DNA of 64,000 bases from Bradyrhizobium nivariense (GTDB lineage: Bacteria > Pseudomonadota > Alphaproteobacteria > Rhizobiales > Xanthobacteraceae), in contig NZ_JARVWW010000001.1 in the NCBI RefSeq assembly GCF_029846715.1, positions 744,001 to 808,000 of the forward strand. Direction: 5' to 3'. Position 1 is the first letter of the stretch. Each line of letters starts with the position of its first letter. The notes under the pieces were generated by a model that saw nothing but the letters and a program-made list of their open reading frames with translations, had not been told where the DNA came from and did not search any database. Positions 24,898 through 36,475 of the stretch are shown here, piece by piece. Both the position numbers and the translations under genes were made by a program.

Positions 24898-27009
24898 ATG
24901 ACCGACCAATCCAAGGACCAATCCAAGGACCAATCCAAGTCCGAGCAAGCCAAGGCCGAACAAGCCAAGTCTGAACAAGCCAAGTCTGAATCCGGCTTCC
25001 AGTACAGCCTCAGCAATTTGAGGCCCGTGACCCCACCGGAAAAAATCACCCTCACCTTCCCGGACGGCGCCCGGCGCGAATACGCCAAGAGCATCACCGG
25101 CCTCGATATCGCCAAGGGCATTTCGCCGTCGCTGGCCAAGCGCACGGTCGCGATGGCGCTCGACGGCGTGGTCTCCGACCTCGACGATCCCATCGAAGCC
25201 GATGCCAGGATCGAGCTGATCAACCGCGACGATCCGCGCGCGCTCGAATTGATCCGCCACGACTGCGCCCACGTGCTTGCCGAAGCCGTGCAGACGCTGT
25301 GGCCGGGCACCCAGGTCACGATCGGCCCCGTGATCGAGAACGGCTTCTATTACGACTTCTTCCGCAACGAGCCGTTCACGCCGGAAGACTTTGCCGCGAT
25401 CGAGAAAAAGATGCGCGAGCTCATCGCGCGGGACAAACCTTTCACGAAGGAGGTTTGGGATCGCGAAAAGACCAAACAGGTGTTCCGCGACAAGGGCGAG
25501 GCGTTCAAGGTCGAGCTGGTCGACGCCATTCCCGGCAACGAGCCGATCAAGATCTACTACCAGGGCGACTGGTTCGATCTCTGCCGCGGCCCGCACATGA
25601 CCTCGACCGGCAAAGTCGGCAACGCCTTCAGGCTGATGAAGGTGGCGGGCGCCTATTGGCGCGGCGACAGCAACAACCCGATGCTGACCCGGATTTACGG
25701 CACGGCGTTCGCCAAGCAGGAGGACCTCGACGCTTATCTGAAGCAGATCGAGGAAGCGGAAAAGCGCGACCATCGCAAGCTCGGGCGCGAGCTCGACCTC
25801 TTCCACTTCCAGGAGGAAGGTCCGGGCGTCGTGTTCTGGCACGCCAAGGGCTGGACCATCTTCCAGCAGCTGATCGCCTATATGCGGCGACGCCTGACCG
25901 GCGACTACAGCGAGGTCAACGCGCCGCAGATCCTCGACAAGTCCTTGTGGGAGACCTCCGGCCATTGGGGCTGGTATCGCGAGAACATGTTCGCGGCGCA
26001 GTCGGCCGGCGACGAGGCCGAGGACAAGCGCTGGTTCGCGCTGAAGCCGATGAACTGCCCGGGCCACGTGCAGATCTTCAAGCATGGCCTGAAGAGCTAC
26101 CGCGACCTGCCGCTGCGGCTCGCCGAGTTCGGCGTGGTGCATCGCTACGAGCCGTCCGGCGCCATGCATGGCTTGATGCGCGTGCGCGGCTTCACCCAGG
26201 ACGACGCGCATATCTTCTGCATGGAGGATCAGCTCGCCGACGAGTGCCTGAAGATCAACGAGCTGATCCTGTCGACCTACGCCGATTTCGGCTTCACCGG
26301 CGATCTCACGGTGAAGCTGTCGACCCGGCCGGAGAAACGCGTCGGCACCGACGCGATGTGGGATCACGCCGAGCGCGTGATGGCCACCGTGCTGCGCGAG
26401 ATCCAGACGCAGAACAATCACATCAAGACCGAGATCAACCCGGGCGAAGGCGCCTTCTACGGGCCGAAGTTCGAATACGTGCTGCGCGATGCCATCGGCC
26501 GCGACTGGCAATGCGGCACCACGCAGGTCGACTTCAACCTGCCGGAACGGTTCGGTGCGTTCTACATCGACCACGACAGCGGCAAGAAGCCGCCGGTCAT
26601 GGTGCACCGCGCGATCTGCGGTTCGATGGAGCGCTTCATTGGCATCCTGATCGAGCACTATGCCGGCAACTTCCCGCTCTGGCTGGCGCCGGTGCAGGTG
26701 GTGGTCACCACCATCACGTCGGAGGCCGACGAGTATGCCAAGCAGGTGCTTGAGCAGGTCCGGCGTGCGGGACTTCGGGCCGAGATCGACCTGCGCAACG
26801 AAAAGATCAACTACAAGGTCCGCGAGCATTCCCTGGCCAAGATTCCGGCACTGCTCGTGGTCGGCAAGAAAGAGGCCGAGACGCAGTCGGTCTCGGTCCG
26901 CCGGCTCGGCAGCGACGGGCAGAACGTGACGACGACGGTGGAGGCGCTCGCCGCCCTCGTCGACGAAGCGACCCCGCCGGATGTGAAGCGGGCCCGCAGC
27001 GCGATCTGA
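24898..27009 (+). CDS. thrS: Threonyl-tRNA synthetase
   Basis: 703 residues, longer than the usual ~640-660. It charges tRNA-Thr and edits mischarged Ser. Order: an unusual repetitive hydrophilic extension (residues 1-36, DQSK x3 then SEQAK-type units), TGS domain (about 50-115), editing domain with [11 protein letters not shown] and the catalytic Zn core ([26 protein letters not shown]; class II motif 3 [23 protein letters not shown]), then the anticodon-binding domain (WLAPVQVVV...[15 protein letters not shown]). CAGGAG precedes the ATG. The extension is not needed for known ThrRS chemistry. Confidence 0.96.
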   Translation: MTDQSKDQSKDQSKSEQAKAEQAKSEQAKSESGFQYSLSNLRPVTPPEKITLTFPDGARREYAKSITGLDIAKGISPSLAKRTVAMALDGVVSDLDDPIEADARIELINRDDPRALELIRHDCAHVLAEAVQTLWPGTQVTIGPVIENGFYYDFFRNEPFTPEDFAAIEKKMRELIARDKPFTKEVWDREKTKQVFRDKGEAFKVELVDAIPGNEPIKIYYQGDWFDLCRGPHMTSTGKVGNAFRLMKVAGAYWRGDSNNPMLTRIYGTAFAKQEDLDAYLKQIEEAEKRDHRKLGRELDLFHFQEEGPGVVFWHAKGWTIFQQLIAYMRRRLTGDYSEVNAPQILDKSLWETSGHWGWYRENMFAAQSAGDEAEDKRWFALKPMNCPGHVQIFKHGLKSYRDLPLRLAEFGVVHRYEPSGAMHGLMRVRGFTQDDAHIFCMEDQLADECLKINELILSTYADFGFTGDLTVKLSTRPEKRVGTDAMWDHAERVMATVLREIQTQNNHIKTEINPGEGAFYGPKFEYVLRDAIGRDWQCGTTQVDFNLPERFGAFYIDHDSGKKPPVMVHRAICGSMERFIGILIEHYAGNFPLWLAPVQVVVTTITSEADEYAKQVLEQVRRAGLRAEIDLRNEKINYKVREHSLAKIPALLVVGKKEAETQSVSVRRLGSDGQNVTTTVEALAALVDEATPPDVKRARSAI

Positions 27010-27102
27010 TCCCTGAAATCGATCTAAACGCGCTTTCGGTTGCGGGCGTGCATGCTTATCTCGGCATGGCACGCCCGCCGACCAGCCGAAGAGGATATCC
27101 CC

Positions 27103-27666
27103 GTGCCCGACGCCATCGAACTCCTGAAGACCCGCCGCTCGGTCAAGCCGCGCGAGATGTCCGGGCCCGGCCCCTCCCCGGCCGAGCTCGAGACGATCCT
27201 CACCATCGGCGCGCGCGTGCCCGACCATGGCAAGCTCGCGCCCTGGCGCTTCATCATCTTCGAGGGCGATGCGCGCCAGCGCGCCGGCGAGGTGATCGCT
27301 AAGGTGTTTGCCCGGAAGAATCCGGGCGCGCCGGCGGCCGATGTCGAGACCGAGCGGAAACGCCTCACGGATGCTCCGCTGGTGATCGGCGTCGTCAGCT
27401 TCACCAAGCCGCATCCGAAGGTGCCGGCCTTCGAGCAGGAATTGTCGGCCGGCGCCAGCGCCATGAACATCGTCACGGCCGCGACGGCGCTGGGCTACGG
27501 CGCCTGCTGGCTGACCGGCTGGTTCTCTTTCGATCGTGACGTGCTGGATGGCCTCGGCCTGAAGCCGCACGAGAAACTCGCCGGGTTCGTCCATATCGGC
27601 AAGCCGACCAAGCCGAGCGAGGACCGCCCGCGACCGGTCCTTTCCGAAATCGTGACGCGATTTTAA
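27103..27666 (+). CDS. Nitroreductase family protein
   Basis: 187 residues from a GTG with GAGG 8 bp upstream (an ATG at 27052 would add 17 residues unlike the family). The FMN-binding start LLKTRRSVKPREM, GARVPDHGKLAPWRFIIFEG, and GASAMNIVTAATALGYGACWLTGW match the YdjA-type small nitroreductases that reduce nitro or quinone compounds with NAD(P)H. Cytoplasmic flavoprotein. It follows thrS by 94 bp. Confidence 0.92.
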   Translation: MPDAIELLKTRRSVKPREMSGPGPSPAELETILTIGARVPDHGKLAPWRFIIFEGDARQRAGEVIAKVFARKNPGAPAADVETERKRLTDAPLVIGVVSFTKPHPKVPAFEQELSAGASAMNIVTAATALGYGACWLTGWFSFDRDVLDGLGLKPHEKLAGFVHIGKPTKPSEDRPRPVLSEIVTRF

Positions 27667-27729
27667 TCGAAGGCTTGTTGACGCCTTCGAGGTCTTGCGG
27701 CTTTGATCCCCGCAAGGGAGGAAGCCCGG

Positions 27730-28998
27730 ATGAAGCGTCGTGAATTTCTGGTCGGAGCCGCGCTGCTGGCCGGTACGATGGCGCGGGGCCGCGCCGCCGA
27801 CATCCCGGCGCCGTCGTCCGACGGGCTCGACCGCATCACAGCGTACTTTGACAACGAGGTGACGAGCGGCCGGCTGCCGGGCGCCGTGATCCTGGTCCAG
27901 CAGCACGGCAAGCCGGTCTATCTGAAGAATTTTGGCGTGCGCGACACCCGGACGGGCCTCGCGATGGCGCCCGATACGATCTTCGCCATCCACTCGATGA
28001 CCAAGCCGATCACGTGCCTCGGCGCGATGATGCTGATCGACGAGGGCAAGCTCGCGCTCACCGACCCCGTGTCGAAATACATTCCCCTCTTTGCCGACAC
28101 CAAGGTGGGCCTCGAGGTCACCAATCCCGACGGCACGTTGCATCTGGATCTCGTAGCCCCAATCCGTCCCGTCAATATCGAGGATCTGCTGCGGCACACC
28201 TCGGGCATCAGCTACGATTATATCGGCGGCAAATGGGTCGAGCAGGCCTACAAGGCCGCCAACATCTTCGAAGGTCAATTCAACAACAGGGAATTCGCCC
28301 AACGCATCGCGAAGCTGCCGCTGGCGCGGCAGCCGGGGACGCTGTGGCGCTACGGTCATTCCACCGACGTGCTCGGCAGCATCATCGAGATCATCTCGGG
28401 CCAGACACTCTCCGAATTCCTCAAGCAGCGCATCTTCGATCCGCTCAGCATGAGCAGCACCAAGTTCGTGCTGGCGACCGAGGTCGAGCTCGCGCGGATG
28501 GCGCGGCCGCTGCCGAACGACTACATCCTGCTCGCCGCCGAGCGCGACCGCCTCGACCACCCCGAATGGCAGTCCGGCGGCGGCGGGCTGCTCTCGACCA
28601 TCACCGACTATCAGCGCTTCGCGCAAATGCTGCTCAATGGCGGCGAGTTCGAGGGCAAGCGCTATTTGAGCGCCGCGGCCTTCAAGGCCATGACGACCGA
28701 TCACGTCGGGCCGGGCTCGGGCGTCGGACGCGATTACTTCTATTTTCCGGGCGACGGCTTCGGCTATGGCTATGGCCTTGCAGTGCGGACCGATCCCGGC
28801 AACGCCAAACCGCCGCCGCCGGGCTCGCTCGGTGAGTTGAAATGGGACAGTGGCAGCGGCACCTATTTCGGCGTCGATCCCAAGCTCGACATGGTCTACC
28901 TCCTGATGCAGCAGACCCAGAACGAGCGCAGCCGCATCACGCCTGCCTTCAAGGCGCTGGTCTATGACTGTTATCCGTCCGAGTTACGCCGCCCGTGA
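27730..28998 (+). CDS. Serine hydrolase, beta-lactamase family, Tat-exported
   Basis: 422 residues. The twin-arginine signal MKRREFLVGAALLAG suggests folded export (cleavage near GRAA, residue 24). Class C-type motifs: SxxK in HSMTKP, YxN-like YGHST in the second position, and SGGGGLLSTITDY near residue 285; the family includes EstB-type esterases. GGGAGG precedes the ATG. The last 15 bp overlap tail-to-tail with the GGDEF-EAL gene, the same geometry as the hydrolase at 3361-4749. Confidence 0.88.
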   Translation: MKRREFLVGAALLAGTMARGRAADIPAPSSDGLDRITAYFDNEVTSGRLPGAVILVQQHGKPVYLKNFGVRDTRTGLAMAPDTIFAIHSMTKPITCLGAMMLIDEGKLALTDPVSKYIPLFADTKVGLEVTNPDGTLHLDLVAPIRPVNIEDLLRHTSGISYDYIGGKWVEQAYKAANIFEGQFNNREFAQRIAKLPLARQPGTLWRYGHSTDVLGSIIEIISGQTLSEFLKQRIFDPLSMSSTKFVLATEVELARMARPLPNDYILLAAERDRLDHPEWQSGGGGLLSTITDYQRFAQMLLNGGEFEGKRYLSAAAFKAMTTDHVGPGSGVGRDYFYFPGDGFGYGYGLAVRTDPGNAKPPPPGSLGELKWDSGSGTYFGVDPKLDMVYLLMQQTQNERSRITPAFKALVYDCYPSELRRP

Positions 28999-31446
28999 AG
29001 CACGCTGGCCGAAATCGGCGAGCAGCTTTGCGATCTCGGCGGCGGGCCGCGCCGCGCTGAACAAGAAGCCCTGCACTTCGTTGCAGCCTTCTGCGCGCAG
29101 CCAGTCGAGCTGGTCCTCGGTCTCGACGCCTTCTGCGGTCGTGGTGATGTTGAGACTGCGGCCAAGCCCCGAGATCGCACGCACGATCGCGACGCAATCG
29201 GGCCGCTCTGCCAGATCCTTGACGAAGGAGCGGTCGATCTTGATCTTGTCGAAGGGGAAGCTGCGGAGATAGCTGAGGCTGGAATAGCCGGTGCCGAAAT
29301 CATCCATGGAGATGCTGACGCCGAGTTCGCGCAACTGATGCAGGATGGCGAGATTGGCGTCGGTCTCGGCCAGGAAGATCGACTCGGTGATCTCGAGCTC
29401 GAGCCGCTTCGGCGACAGGCCGGACTGCGCCAGTGCCGAGATCACGACCTGAACCAGATTGCGGCTGCGGAATTGCGCCGGCGACAGATTGACCGCGACC
29501 TTGACGTCGACAGGCCATTTCACCGCCTCGGAGCAGGCCTCGCGCAGCACCCACTCACCGAGCTGGGTGATCAGGCCGATGTCCTCGGCGACCGGAATGA
29601 ACTCCGCCGGCGAGATCATGCCCTTGTCGGGGTGATGCCAGCGCAGCAGCGATTCGAAGCCGGAGATGCGGTCGGAGGCGATCGACACCAGCGGCTGGTA
29701 GTGCAGCTCGAACTCGCCATTGGCAAACGCGCGGCGCAGATCGAGCTCCATGTCACGGCGCTTCTGCGCCTGCAGATCCATCTCGCGCTCGAAGAAATGA
29801 TGCACGCCGCCGCCGTCCGACTTCGCCCGGTACAGCGCCATGTCGGCGTTGCGCATCAACTCTTCCGACGTTGTACCGTCGCCCGGCGACAGCGCGATGC
29901 CAATGCTGGCGCCGATCACCATCTCCTGCCCGTCGATGTCATAGGGCGCCTTCAGCAGGTCGATCAGCAAGCTCGCGCAGGCGCTGGCCTCGTTGGGCGA
30001 GACGTCGGCTGCCAGGATCACCGCGAACTCGTCGCCGCCGAGCCGGGCCGCGAGATTGGCGGCGCGGACCGCGGTGCTCAGACGGGCGGCAACCTCCTTC
30101 AGCAGGCGGTCGCCCACCGGATGGCCGAAGGAATCGTTGATGTTCTTGAACAGGTCGAGATCGATGTAGAGCACGCCGACCCGTTTTCCGCCGGTCTGGT
30201 CGAGCGCCTGCTTCAGGCGCTCCCGGAAATATTCGCGGTTCGGCAGATCGGTGAGCCCGTCATGGTGCGCCATGTGGGCGATCCGCGCCTCGGCCTTGCG
30301 CCGTTCGGTGATGTCGACCACCGCGACCAGGTAGCCGTCGCGATCGTCGAAGGCGACGCGGCGGCCGAAGGTGAGCACCTCGATCTCGCTGCCGTCGGCG
30401 CGCAGATGCCGCCAGTTGCGCGAGGAGTGATAGGTCTCGCCGACGCGTTCGAGCGCCTCGGCATGGCTGTCCCACTCGTCCTGCGGCCAGATCTCGTGCA
30501 GCTTCATGCGCAGGAAGGTGGCGCGGCTGTAGCCGTAATGCTGGACCGCGGCGTCGTTGACGCTGAGAAACTGCCTGCTCTCGGCGTCGAACACCCACAT
30601 CGGCATCGGATTGTTGTCGAACAGCAGGCGAAACGAGGCGTCGCGCCGCTTCAACACAGTGACATCCGAGATCGTCAGCGAGACCACGTCGGCGAACGCG
30701 GTGGCGCTCAGCCGGAGATGCCGTCCGTCGCTCTCGATCTCGAGCTGCTCGCCGCGACCGCCGGAGACGGTCTTGAGCAGGAATTCCATGACCTCAAGCG
30801 AGGCCAGCAGCGTGTCTCCCTCGCCGATCCGGCGCCACAACAGACCCGCGCCTTCGGCTTTCAGCAGCAGCCCCGCACTCTTGTTGTGGTGCACGATCTG
30901 GAGATCGAACGGCTTGCCACCGGCATCGCGCAGCGTCGCCAGCGAGACCACCGCGTCGTCGGTCGAAGCGAAGATCGCGTCCAGAAGATTGTATTGCGCG
31001 CCGCGTTCGTTGATGTAGGCGCCGACCAGCGTCGCGCCCCAGCGCGAGGCGGTCGGCAGCGCCAGCACGTCGTAGGTCCTGACCATGCCGTCGCGCACGC
31101 AATGCGCGCTCGCCTGGTGCGGCCGACCGTTGGCAAGCGCACTCGCCGCAGCTTCCGACAGCGCGGTGGCGCAATCCGGCGAGAGCTCGGCGACCGGGAT
31201 GTCCCAGCGCTCTTCGCCGAGCCATTTCTGCACATAGCGTCCGCTGCGCGACAGTTCGAGCGCGCCGTCGTCCTTGAGCAGCGCGATATGGTCGGCGAGA
31301 CGTCCCAGGCTGCCGAGCATCACGTCCTCGTAGCGCGGCAGCCGTTCGCCCGGCTTCAACGCGGCACGCCATTTGCGCTGAAGCACCGGGATGTCGTCAA
31401 ACATTTCGGCGGCCGGTTTTCCCGACACTTTCTTCACGGCACTCAT
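28984..31446 (-). CDS. PAS-GGDEF-EAL c-di-GMP signalling protein
   Basis: 820 residues. An N-terminal unclassified sensor (residues 1-260), PAS domain (about 263-385, FRLLFDNNPMPMWVFDAES), GGDEF domain (about 390-550) with intact ARLGGDEFAV, and EAL domain (about 565-815) in which the signature is ESL (FESLLRWHHP) with the later catalytic stretches (NLSPAQF; MDDFGTGYSSL) retained. Both synthase and phosphodiesterase activity are possible. No transmembrane helix is evident, so sensing is cytoplasmic. GGGGAA precedes the ATG. A CtrA-like TTAA-N7-TAAA motif lies 47 bp upstream. Confidence 0.93.
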   Translation of the reverse strand: MSAVKKVSGKPAAEMFDDIPVLQRKWRAALKPGERLPRYEDVMLGSLGRLADHIALLKDDGALELSRSGRYVQKWLGEERWDIPVAELSPDCATALSEAAASALANGRPHQASAHCVRDGMVRTYDVLALPTASRWGATLVGAYINERGAQYNLLDAIFASTDDAVVSLATLRDAGGKPFDLQIVHHNKSAGLLLKAEGAGLLWRRIGEGDTLLASLEVMEFLLKTVSGGRGEQLEIESDGRHLRLSATAFADVVSLTISDVTVLKRRDASFRLLFDNNPMPMWVFDAESRQFLSVNDAAVQHYGYSRATFLRMKLHEIWPQDEWDSHAEALERVGETYHSSRNWRHLRADGSEIEVLTFGRRVAFDDRDGYLVAVVDITERRKAEARIAHMAHHDGLTDLPNREYFRERLKQALDQTGGKRVGVLYIDLDLFKNINDSFGHPVGDRLLKEVAARLSTAVRAANLAARLGGDEFAVILAADVSPNEASACASLLIDLLKAPYDIDGQEMVIGASIGIALSPGDGTTSEELMRNADMALYRAKSDGGGVHHFFEREMDLQAQKRRDMELDLRRAFANGEFELHYQPLVSIASDRISGFESLLRWHHPDKGMISPAEFIPVAEDIGLITQLGEWVLREACSEAVKWPVDVKVAVNLSPAQFRSRNLVQVVISALAQSGLSPKRLELEITESIFLAETDANLAILHQLRELGVSISMDDFGTGYSSLSYLRSFPFDKIKIDRSFVKDLAERPDCVAIVRAISGLGRSLNITTTAEGVETEDQLDWLRAEGCNEVQGFLFSAARPAAEIAKLLADFGQRASRAA

Positions 31447-31694
31447 GGCAGTTCCCCAACGCACTTTCCCGCCGCATCCAATGCAGCCGCGCTTAACGGC
31501 GTGTAAAGAGCGCGCGAGCGCGGGTTCCGTTCGGCAATTATGACAGTTTAAAGTCAGGCGTTGGGTTAGTGGGCGTTAGAGACTGTGACGGTTGTGAAAA
31601 TGTGCTGAGCGCGTTCGCACACGAACGCGCTCCTTCGGCGGACAAGTCGCTGCGCTTGCAATGACGGAGTGTGTCGTAACGGCGCTCCTCCCTC
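31447..31694. other. Intergenic stretch upstream of GGDEF-EAL gene
   Basis: Contains the degenerate CtrA-like box (31493-31507) and an inverted repeat CGCGTTCGCACACGAACGCG (31607-31626). No gene seen. Confidence 0.4.
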
Positions 31695-31833
31695 TCGTGT
31701 CCCGGACGCGCTGCAGCGTACTTACGCTGCTGCGCAGAGCCGGGACCCAACGGGCCGCGCACCTCGCTGTTGCATGGGCCCCGGCTCTGCAGCGCACCGC
31801 TGAAGAAGCGCTGCGCTGCGTCCGGGGCACGAG
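31695..31833 (+). repeat. Palindromic interspersed repeat, family A, copy 1
   Basis: Begins CGTGTCCCGGACGCG and ends CTGCGTCCGGGGCACG, with internal blocks GCAGAGCCGGGACCC, CCCCGGCTCTGCAGCGCACCG and TGAAG. All of these recur, in the opposite orientation, at 34988-35158. The ends are imperfect inverted repeats, so the RNA could fold into a long branched hairpin. No coding sequence. Repeats with this CCCGGAC end are a familiar feature of Bradyrhizobium intergenic DNA. Confidence 0.75.
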
Positions 31834-31911
31834 ATTGTTGTTGAATAACTGACATGGGATCGCATCCTCGCGGCTGTTCGCCCGAGCTTTGCTTCGTCTC
31901 TTCACCCTCAA

Positions 31912-32465
31912 TTGAAAGAGGGCGCAGGGAAGACCGGGTGCCGGCTGGCACCCGCGGTCCACTGTGCGAAGGTTGCGCTACAAGAGGCTGCACAGCGGCA
32001 TACAGGTGAAGCCCAACATCCGGCCTTCCCCGCGCAGTGGTTTTACGGCTTATGTCGTGCTCTCCCCGGGGAGCGATGCACTATTGCCCCCGTCGCCTTG
32101 CGGATGGCTGATGCGCGCGGTCCGGTTGGACAGCGCACATCACCGCAAGACTTGGCGCACAGACCCCGGGCGCCAGGACGACACGATTTGGCCGTACGCC
32201 GATCACACCGGTCGTGCGCGCGGTGACTTCGCTCACGGTTGCCCGCCCTGCGAACCCATTCGCGCCGATGTTATCAGCGTCCACCGCCGCCCGGCCCGCG
32301 TTCGTGACGATCGCGATACGCCCCTCTTCCTTGGGCCGGGTTGCGGCGACACATACGCCGTTTCCGAATTTCGGTAAAGCGGAATATTTTCGGCGACGCG
32401 CGTTGACCGACAGATTGGGTGTTTTGCCCGTCGGGCAACGCAAGGTCTTGTAGTCCGGATGAGCG
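31912..32465. repeat. Probable long intergenic repeat or decayed element, non-coding
   Basis: Open frames cross this stretch on both strands (for example 31964-32377 plus), but they overlap each other, lack ribosome sites and have protein-unlike composition rich in Arg, Pro, His and Cys. I recall similar text (ending CGGGCAACGCAAGGTCTTGTAG...) recurring in Bradyrhizobium genomes, which cannot be verified here. Only one copy lies in the window. Confidence 0.4.
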
Positions 32466-32480
32466 ATGCGAGGCGGGCCG

Positions 32481-32675
32481 CTAGTCCTCGCTGGAGGCCG
32501 CGGAGCGATTGCGCAGATGGGCCTGCGACAACAGGAAAAACAACGCGCGCTCGCCATGATATTTGGCGGACGGCCGGGTCCGCTCGAAACCATCGGCAAA
32601 TATCTTGCCGGCCTGGTCGCACACCTGCCACCGCCAGCCAAACCGCTTACGCCTGGTGAGGATCACTTCGAACAT
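32481..32675 (-). CDS. Small conserved hypothetical protein
   Basis: 64 residues from the ATG at MFEVILTRR; the upstream extension of the frame is unlike protein. It reads as a compact basic, aromatic domain (FGWRWQVCDQAGKIFADGFERTRPSAKYHGERALFFLL), a type I recognise as widespread and multi-copy in Bradyrhizobium, without known function. It resembles a short beta-beta-alpha unit. It sits between the repeat element and the aldo/keto reductase gene. Confidence 0.65.
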   Translation of the reverse strand: MFEVILTRRKRFGWRWQVCDQAGKIFADGFERTRPSAKYHGERALFFLLSQAHLRNRSAASSED

Positions 32676-32978
32676 CCCGACGAGCTTGGTCCCCTGCTCC
32701 CTGCCGGTCTCGCAGACGCACCAGCCTGCTCCGGCCTCCCCCGTTAGAGGGACGCCCGACATATAACGCAGCAGGATGGAAAGAGAATAAAATTGATTGG
32801 CGGAAACAGGTATCTTGCACCGGCTGTGACGAAGTTGCGGCGCCTCTGGAATAAGCCAGTGGTGCCGGTGTTCGTCGGCGCTCCGATGCAGCTTGGTAGC
32901 GCTGACAGAGGTATTCAAATCGGAACACAGGCGCCGAAGTCCGGTAAGCGAATGCTCACCGGACTTCCATGACGGACG
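32676..32978. other. Intergenic, no gene seen
   Basis: 303 bp with moderate AT content around 32770-32810. Open frames here are short and protein-unlike. It may hold the promoter of the small minus-strand gene at 32481-32675. A short inverted repeat (GTCCGGTAAGCG ... TCACCGGAC, 32940-32964) may terminate the aldo/keto reductase transcript. Confidence 0.35.
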
Positions 32979-33974
<996 letters not shown>

Positions 33975-34064
33975 TCAAAAATCATATCGGCTGCGAACTT
34001 AGGCCGCATCCCGGCCTGCGATTAGGTGATAAAACCGGCATGTACTCATGATATGGATTCATGA

Positions 34065-34958
<894 letters not shown>

Positions 34959-34987
34959 GGGCGCAGTTTACGGCCCCGGTGCACTCC

Positions 34988-35158
34988 CGTGCCCCGGACG
35001 CAGCGCAGCACTCCTTCAGCGGTGCGCTGCAGAGCCGCGGCCCATGGCTTCAGCGTGCGCGCCCCCGAGAGATGGGTCCCGGCTCTGCGGAGCGTCACCA
35101 TAGGGCGTCGAAGACGCGCGTAACCGCGCTTGTGGTGCCGCACCGCGTCCGGGACACG
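34988..35158 (-). repeat. Palindromic interspersed repeat, family A, copy 2
   Basis: Reverse-complement relative of 31695-31833: the shared blocks appear in inverse order and complement (CGTGCCCCGGACGCAGCGCAG at one end, GCGTCCGGGACACG at the other, GGGTCCCGGCTCTGCGGAG inside). It carries about 30 bp more than copy 1 in its middle. It lies between the convergent LysR and Pro-rich protein genes and could terminate both. Confidence 0.75.
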
Positions 35159-35161
35159 AAA

Positions 35162-36235
35162 CTACCGCGCGACCACTTCCACTTCGCCGTCGACGCCGTT
35201 GACGACGTTGAAGCCGCGCTCGTAGACCTTGCCCTCGTTCTTGGCGATGGCGCGGTATTCGCCTTCGGAGAGCACGACGCGCGGGAAAGCGCCGATCGAT
35301 TCCTTGATGACGTCGCCGCCCGGGGTCAGCACCGACCAGGCGGTGTTGGCGAGCGCTTCGCCGCCCCTGTCGCTGACCAGCTTGAGCGTGATGACGGCGG
35401 CGCGGTGGGTGATGGTGACGTCGGTGAGCTTGCTGGCCTGGACGCGGATGTCCGAGCGCACCACCGAATTGGCGTCGCCGTAGTTCGAGATGATGTAGTA
35501 GGTGCCCTCCGGCAGCAGCACGACGTCGCCGGCGGCGACGTTCGGCACCAGGGAGGCGCGCTCGCCGGATTCGAACTGGCTGCCCTTGTAGATCGCGAAC
35601 GAGATCTGGTTCTGCGGAATGCGGCTGGTGCCGACGCGGCCCTCGATGCGCAAGCCGCCGGCCGGCAGCACGAACGACTCGCGGTCGGTCTCGGCCTTCA
35701 GGCTGACGGTGCGCACCGCGCTGACGAGGCCAAAGGCGACGTGCACGACGTAATTGCCGGGCGGCAGCACGATGTTGGGGGTGGCATTGCGGTCCTCGCG
35801 GATCAGCTTGAAGGTGCCGTTCTCGTCGGGACGATCGGCAAACACGCGCCAGACCAGGCCGCTGGTGATCGGGGGGGTGTCCTTGCCGTATTTCGCGGTC
35901 AGCGACAGCACGCCCTGTCCGGGCACGGCCGCGTTGAGCGGCGGGGCGGACGGAACGGTCGTGACCGCCGGCGGCGGCATGCTGGGCGTGGTCGGCTGCA
36001 TCAGGGTCGGCGGCAGGCTCGGAGGTCCGGCACCAGGGCCGGCGGGCGGCGCCAGGCTGACGGCACCGCCGGGATCGGGCACCGAAGCGGGCGGCACCGG
36101 CGGCGGACGATCCGAGAAAAGCTGCGCCTGCGCAGCATTTTGGCCAAGGGTATAGAGGCAGGCAGCAAGGATCAGCGTCGGCAGCAGCAATGCGCTGCGC
36201 CGCCATCCGATGATGCCGTCACCCCCGAGAGTCAT
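35162..36235 (-). CDS. Exported Pro-rich protein with repeated beta-sandwich-like domains
   Basis: 357 residues. A hydrophobic signal (LLLPTLILAACLYTLG) ends at AQAQ near residue 38, followed by a Pro-rich linker (40-105) and then about 250 residues of three beta-rich repeats with recurring LPxGxYxV-type strands (VLPPGNYVVHVAFG; LLPEGTYYIISNYG; VLSEGEYRAIAKNEG), resembling carboxypeptidase-regulatory or Ig-like units. Probably a periplasmic or surface structural protein. Divergent from the patatin gene by 240 bp. Confidence 0.75.
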   Translation of the reverse strand: MTLGGDGIIGWRRSALLLPTLILAACLYTLGQNAAQAQLFSDRPPPVPPASVPDPGGAVSLAPPAGPGAGPPSLPPTLMQPTTPSMPPPAVTTVPSAPPLNAAVPGQGVLSLTAKYGKDTPPITSGLVWRVFADRPDENGTFKLIREDRNATPNIVLPPGNYVVHVAFGLVSAVRTVSLKAETDRESFVLPAGGLRIEGRVGTSRIPQNQISFAIYKGSQFESGERASLVPNVAAGDVVLLPEGTYYIISNYGDANSVVRSDIRVQASKLTDVTITHRAAVITLKLVSDRGGEALANTAWSVLTPGGDVIKESIGAFPRVVLSEGEYRAIAKNEGKVYERGFNVVNGVDGEVEVVAR

Positions 36236-36475
36236 GCCATCTGCTTTTCACCGAAAACGCGGCAAATTCAAGCCTCTGAAACCCCAAGAAATACGGCCCA
36301 ATAGTTCTTTGGAACCCGGTTGACGCCTGCGTGATTACCCCAGAGGCAACCGCGCCTCGCCATACTCCTGCCCCGTACCCTTCCCAAACCGGCATAAACC
36401 ATGCTTCGGCCCGGTTTGGCGGATCGCGAATGCGGTGCCTAGTCTGATGGCGGATCCCGGCGTAGGAGAGTTTCG

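Noticed and set aside
24712..28704. Open minus-strand frame opposite thrS, nitroreductase and serine hydrolase
   Set aside because: Its composition follows from reading GC-rich codons in antisense; no ribosome site, domain or signal. Only 23539-24711 is protein-like.
29338..31506. 722-codon plus-strand frame opposite the GGDEF-EAL gene
   Set aside because: Antisense shadow; the minus strand has intact GGDEF and EAL motifs.
31964..32377. Plus-strand 137-codon frame in the intergenic repeat
   Set aside because: No ribosome site, overlaps other frames, composition unlike protein; treated as repeat DNA.
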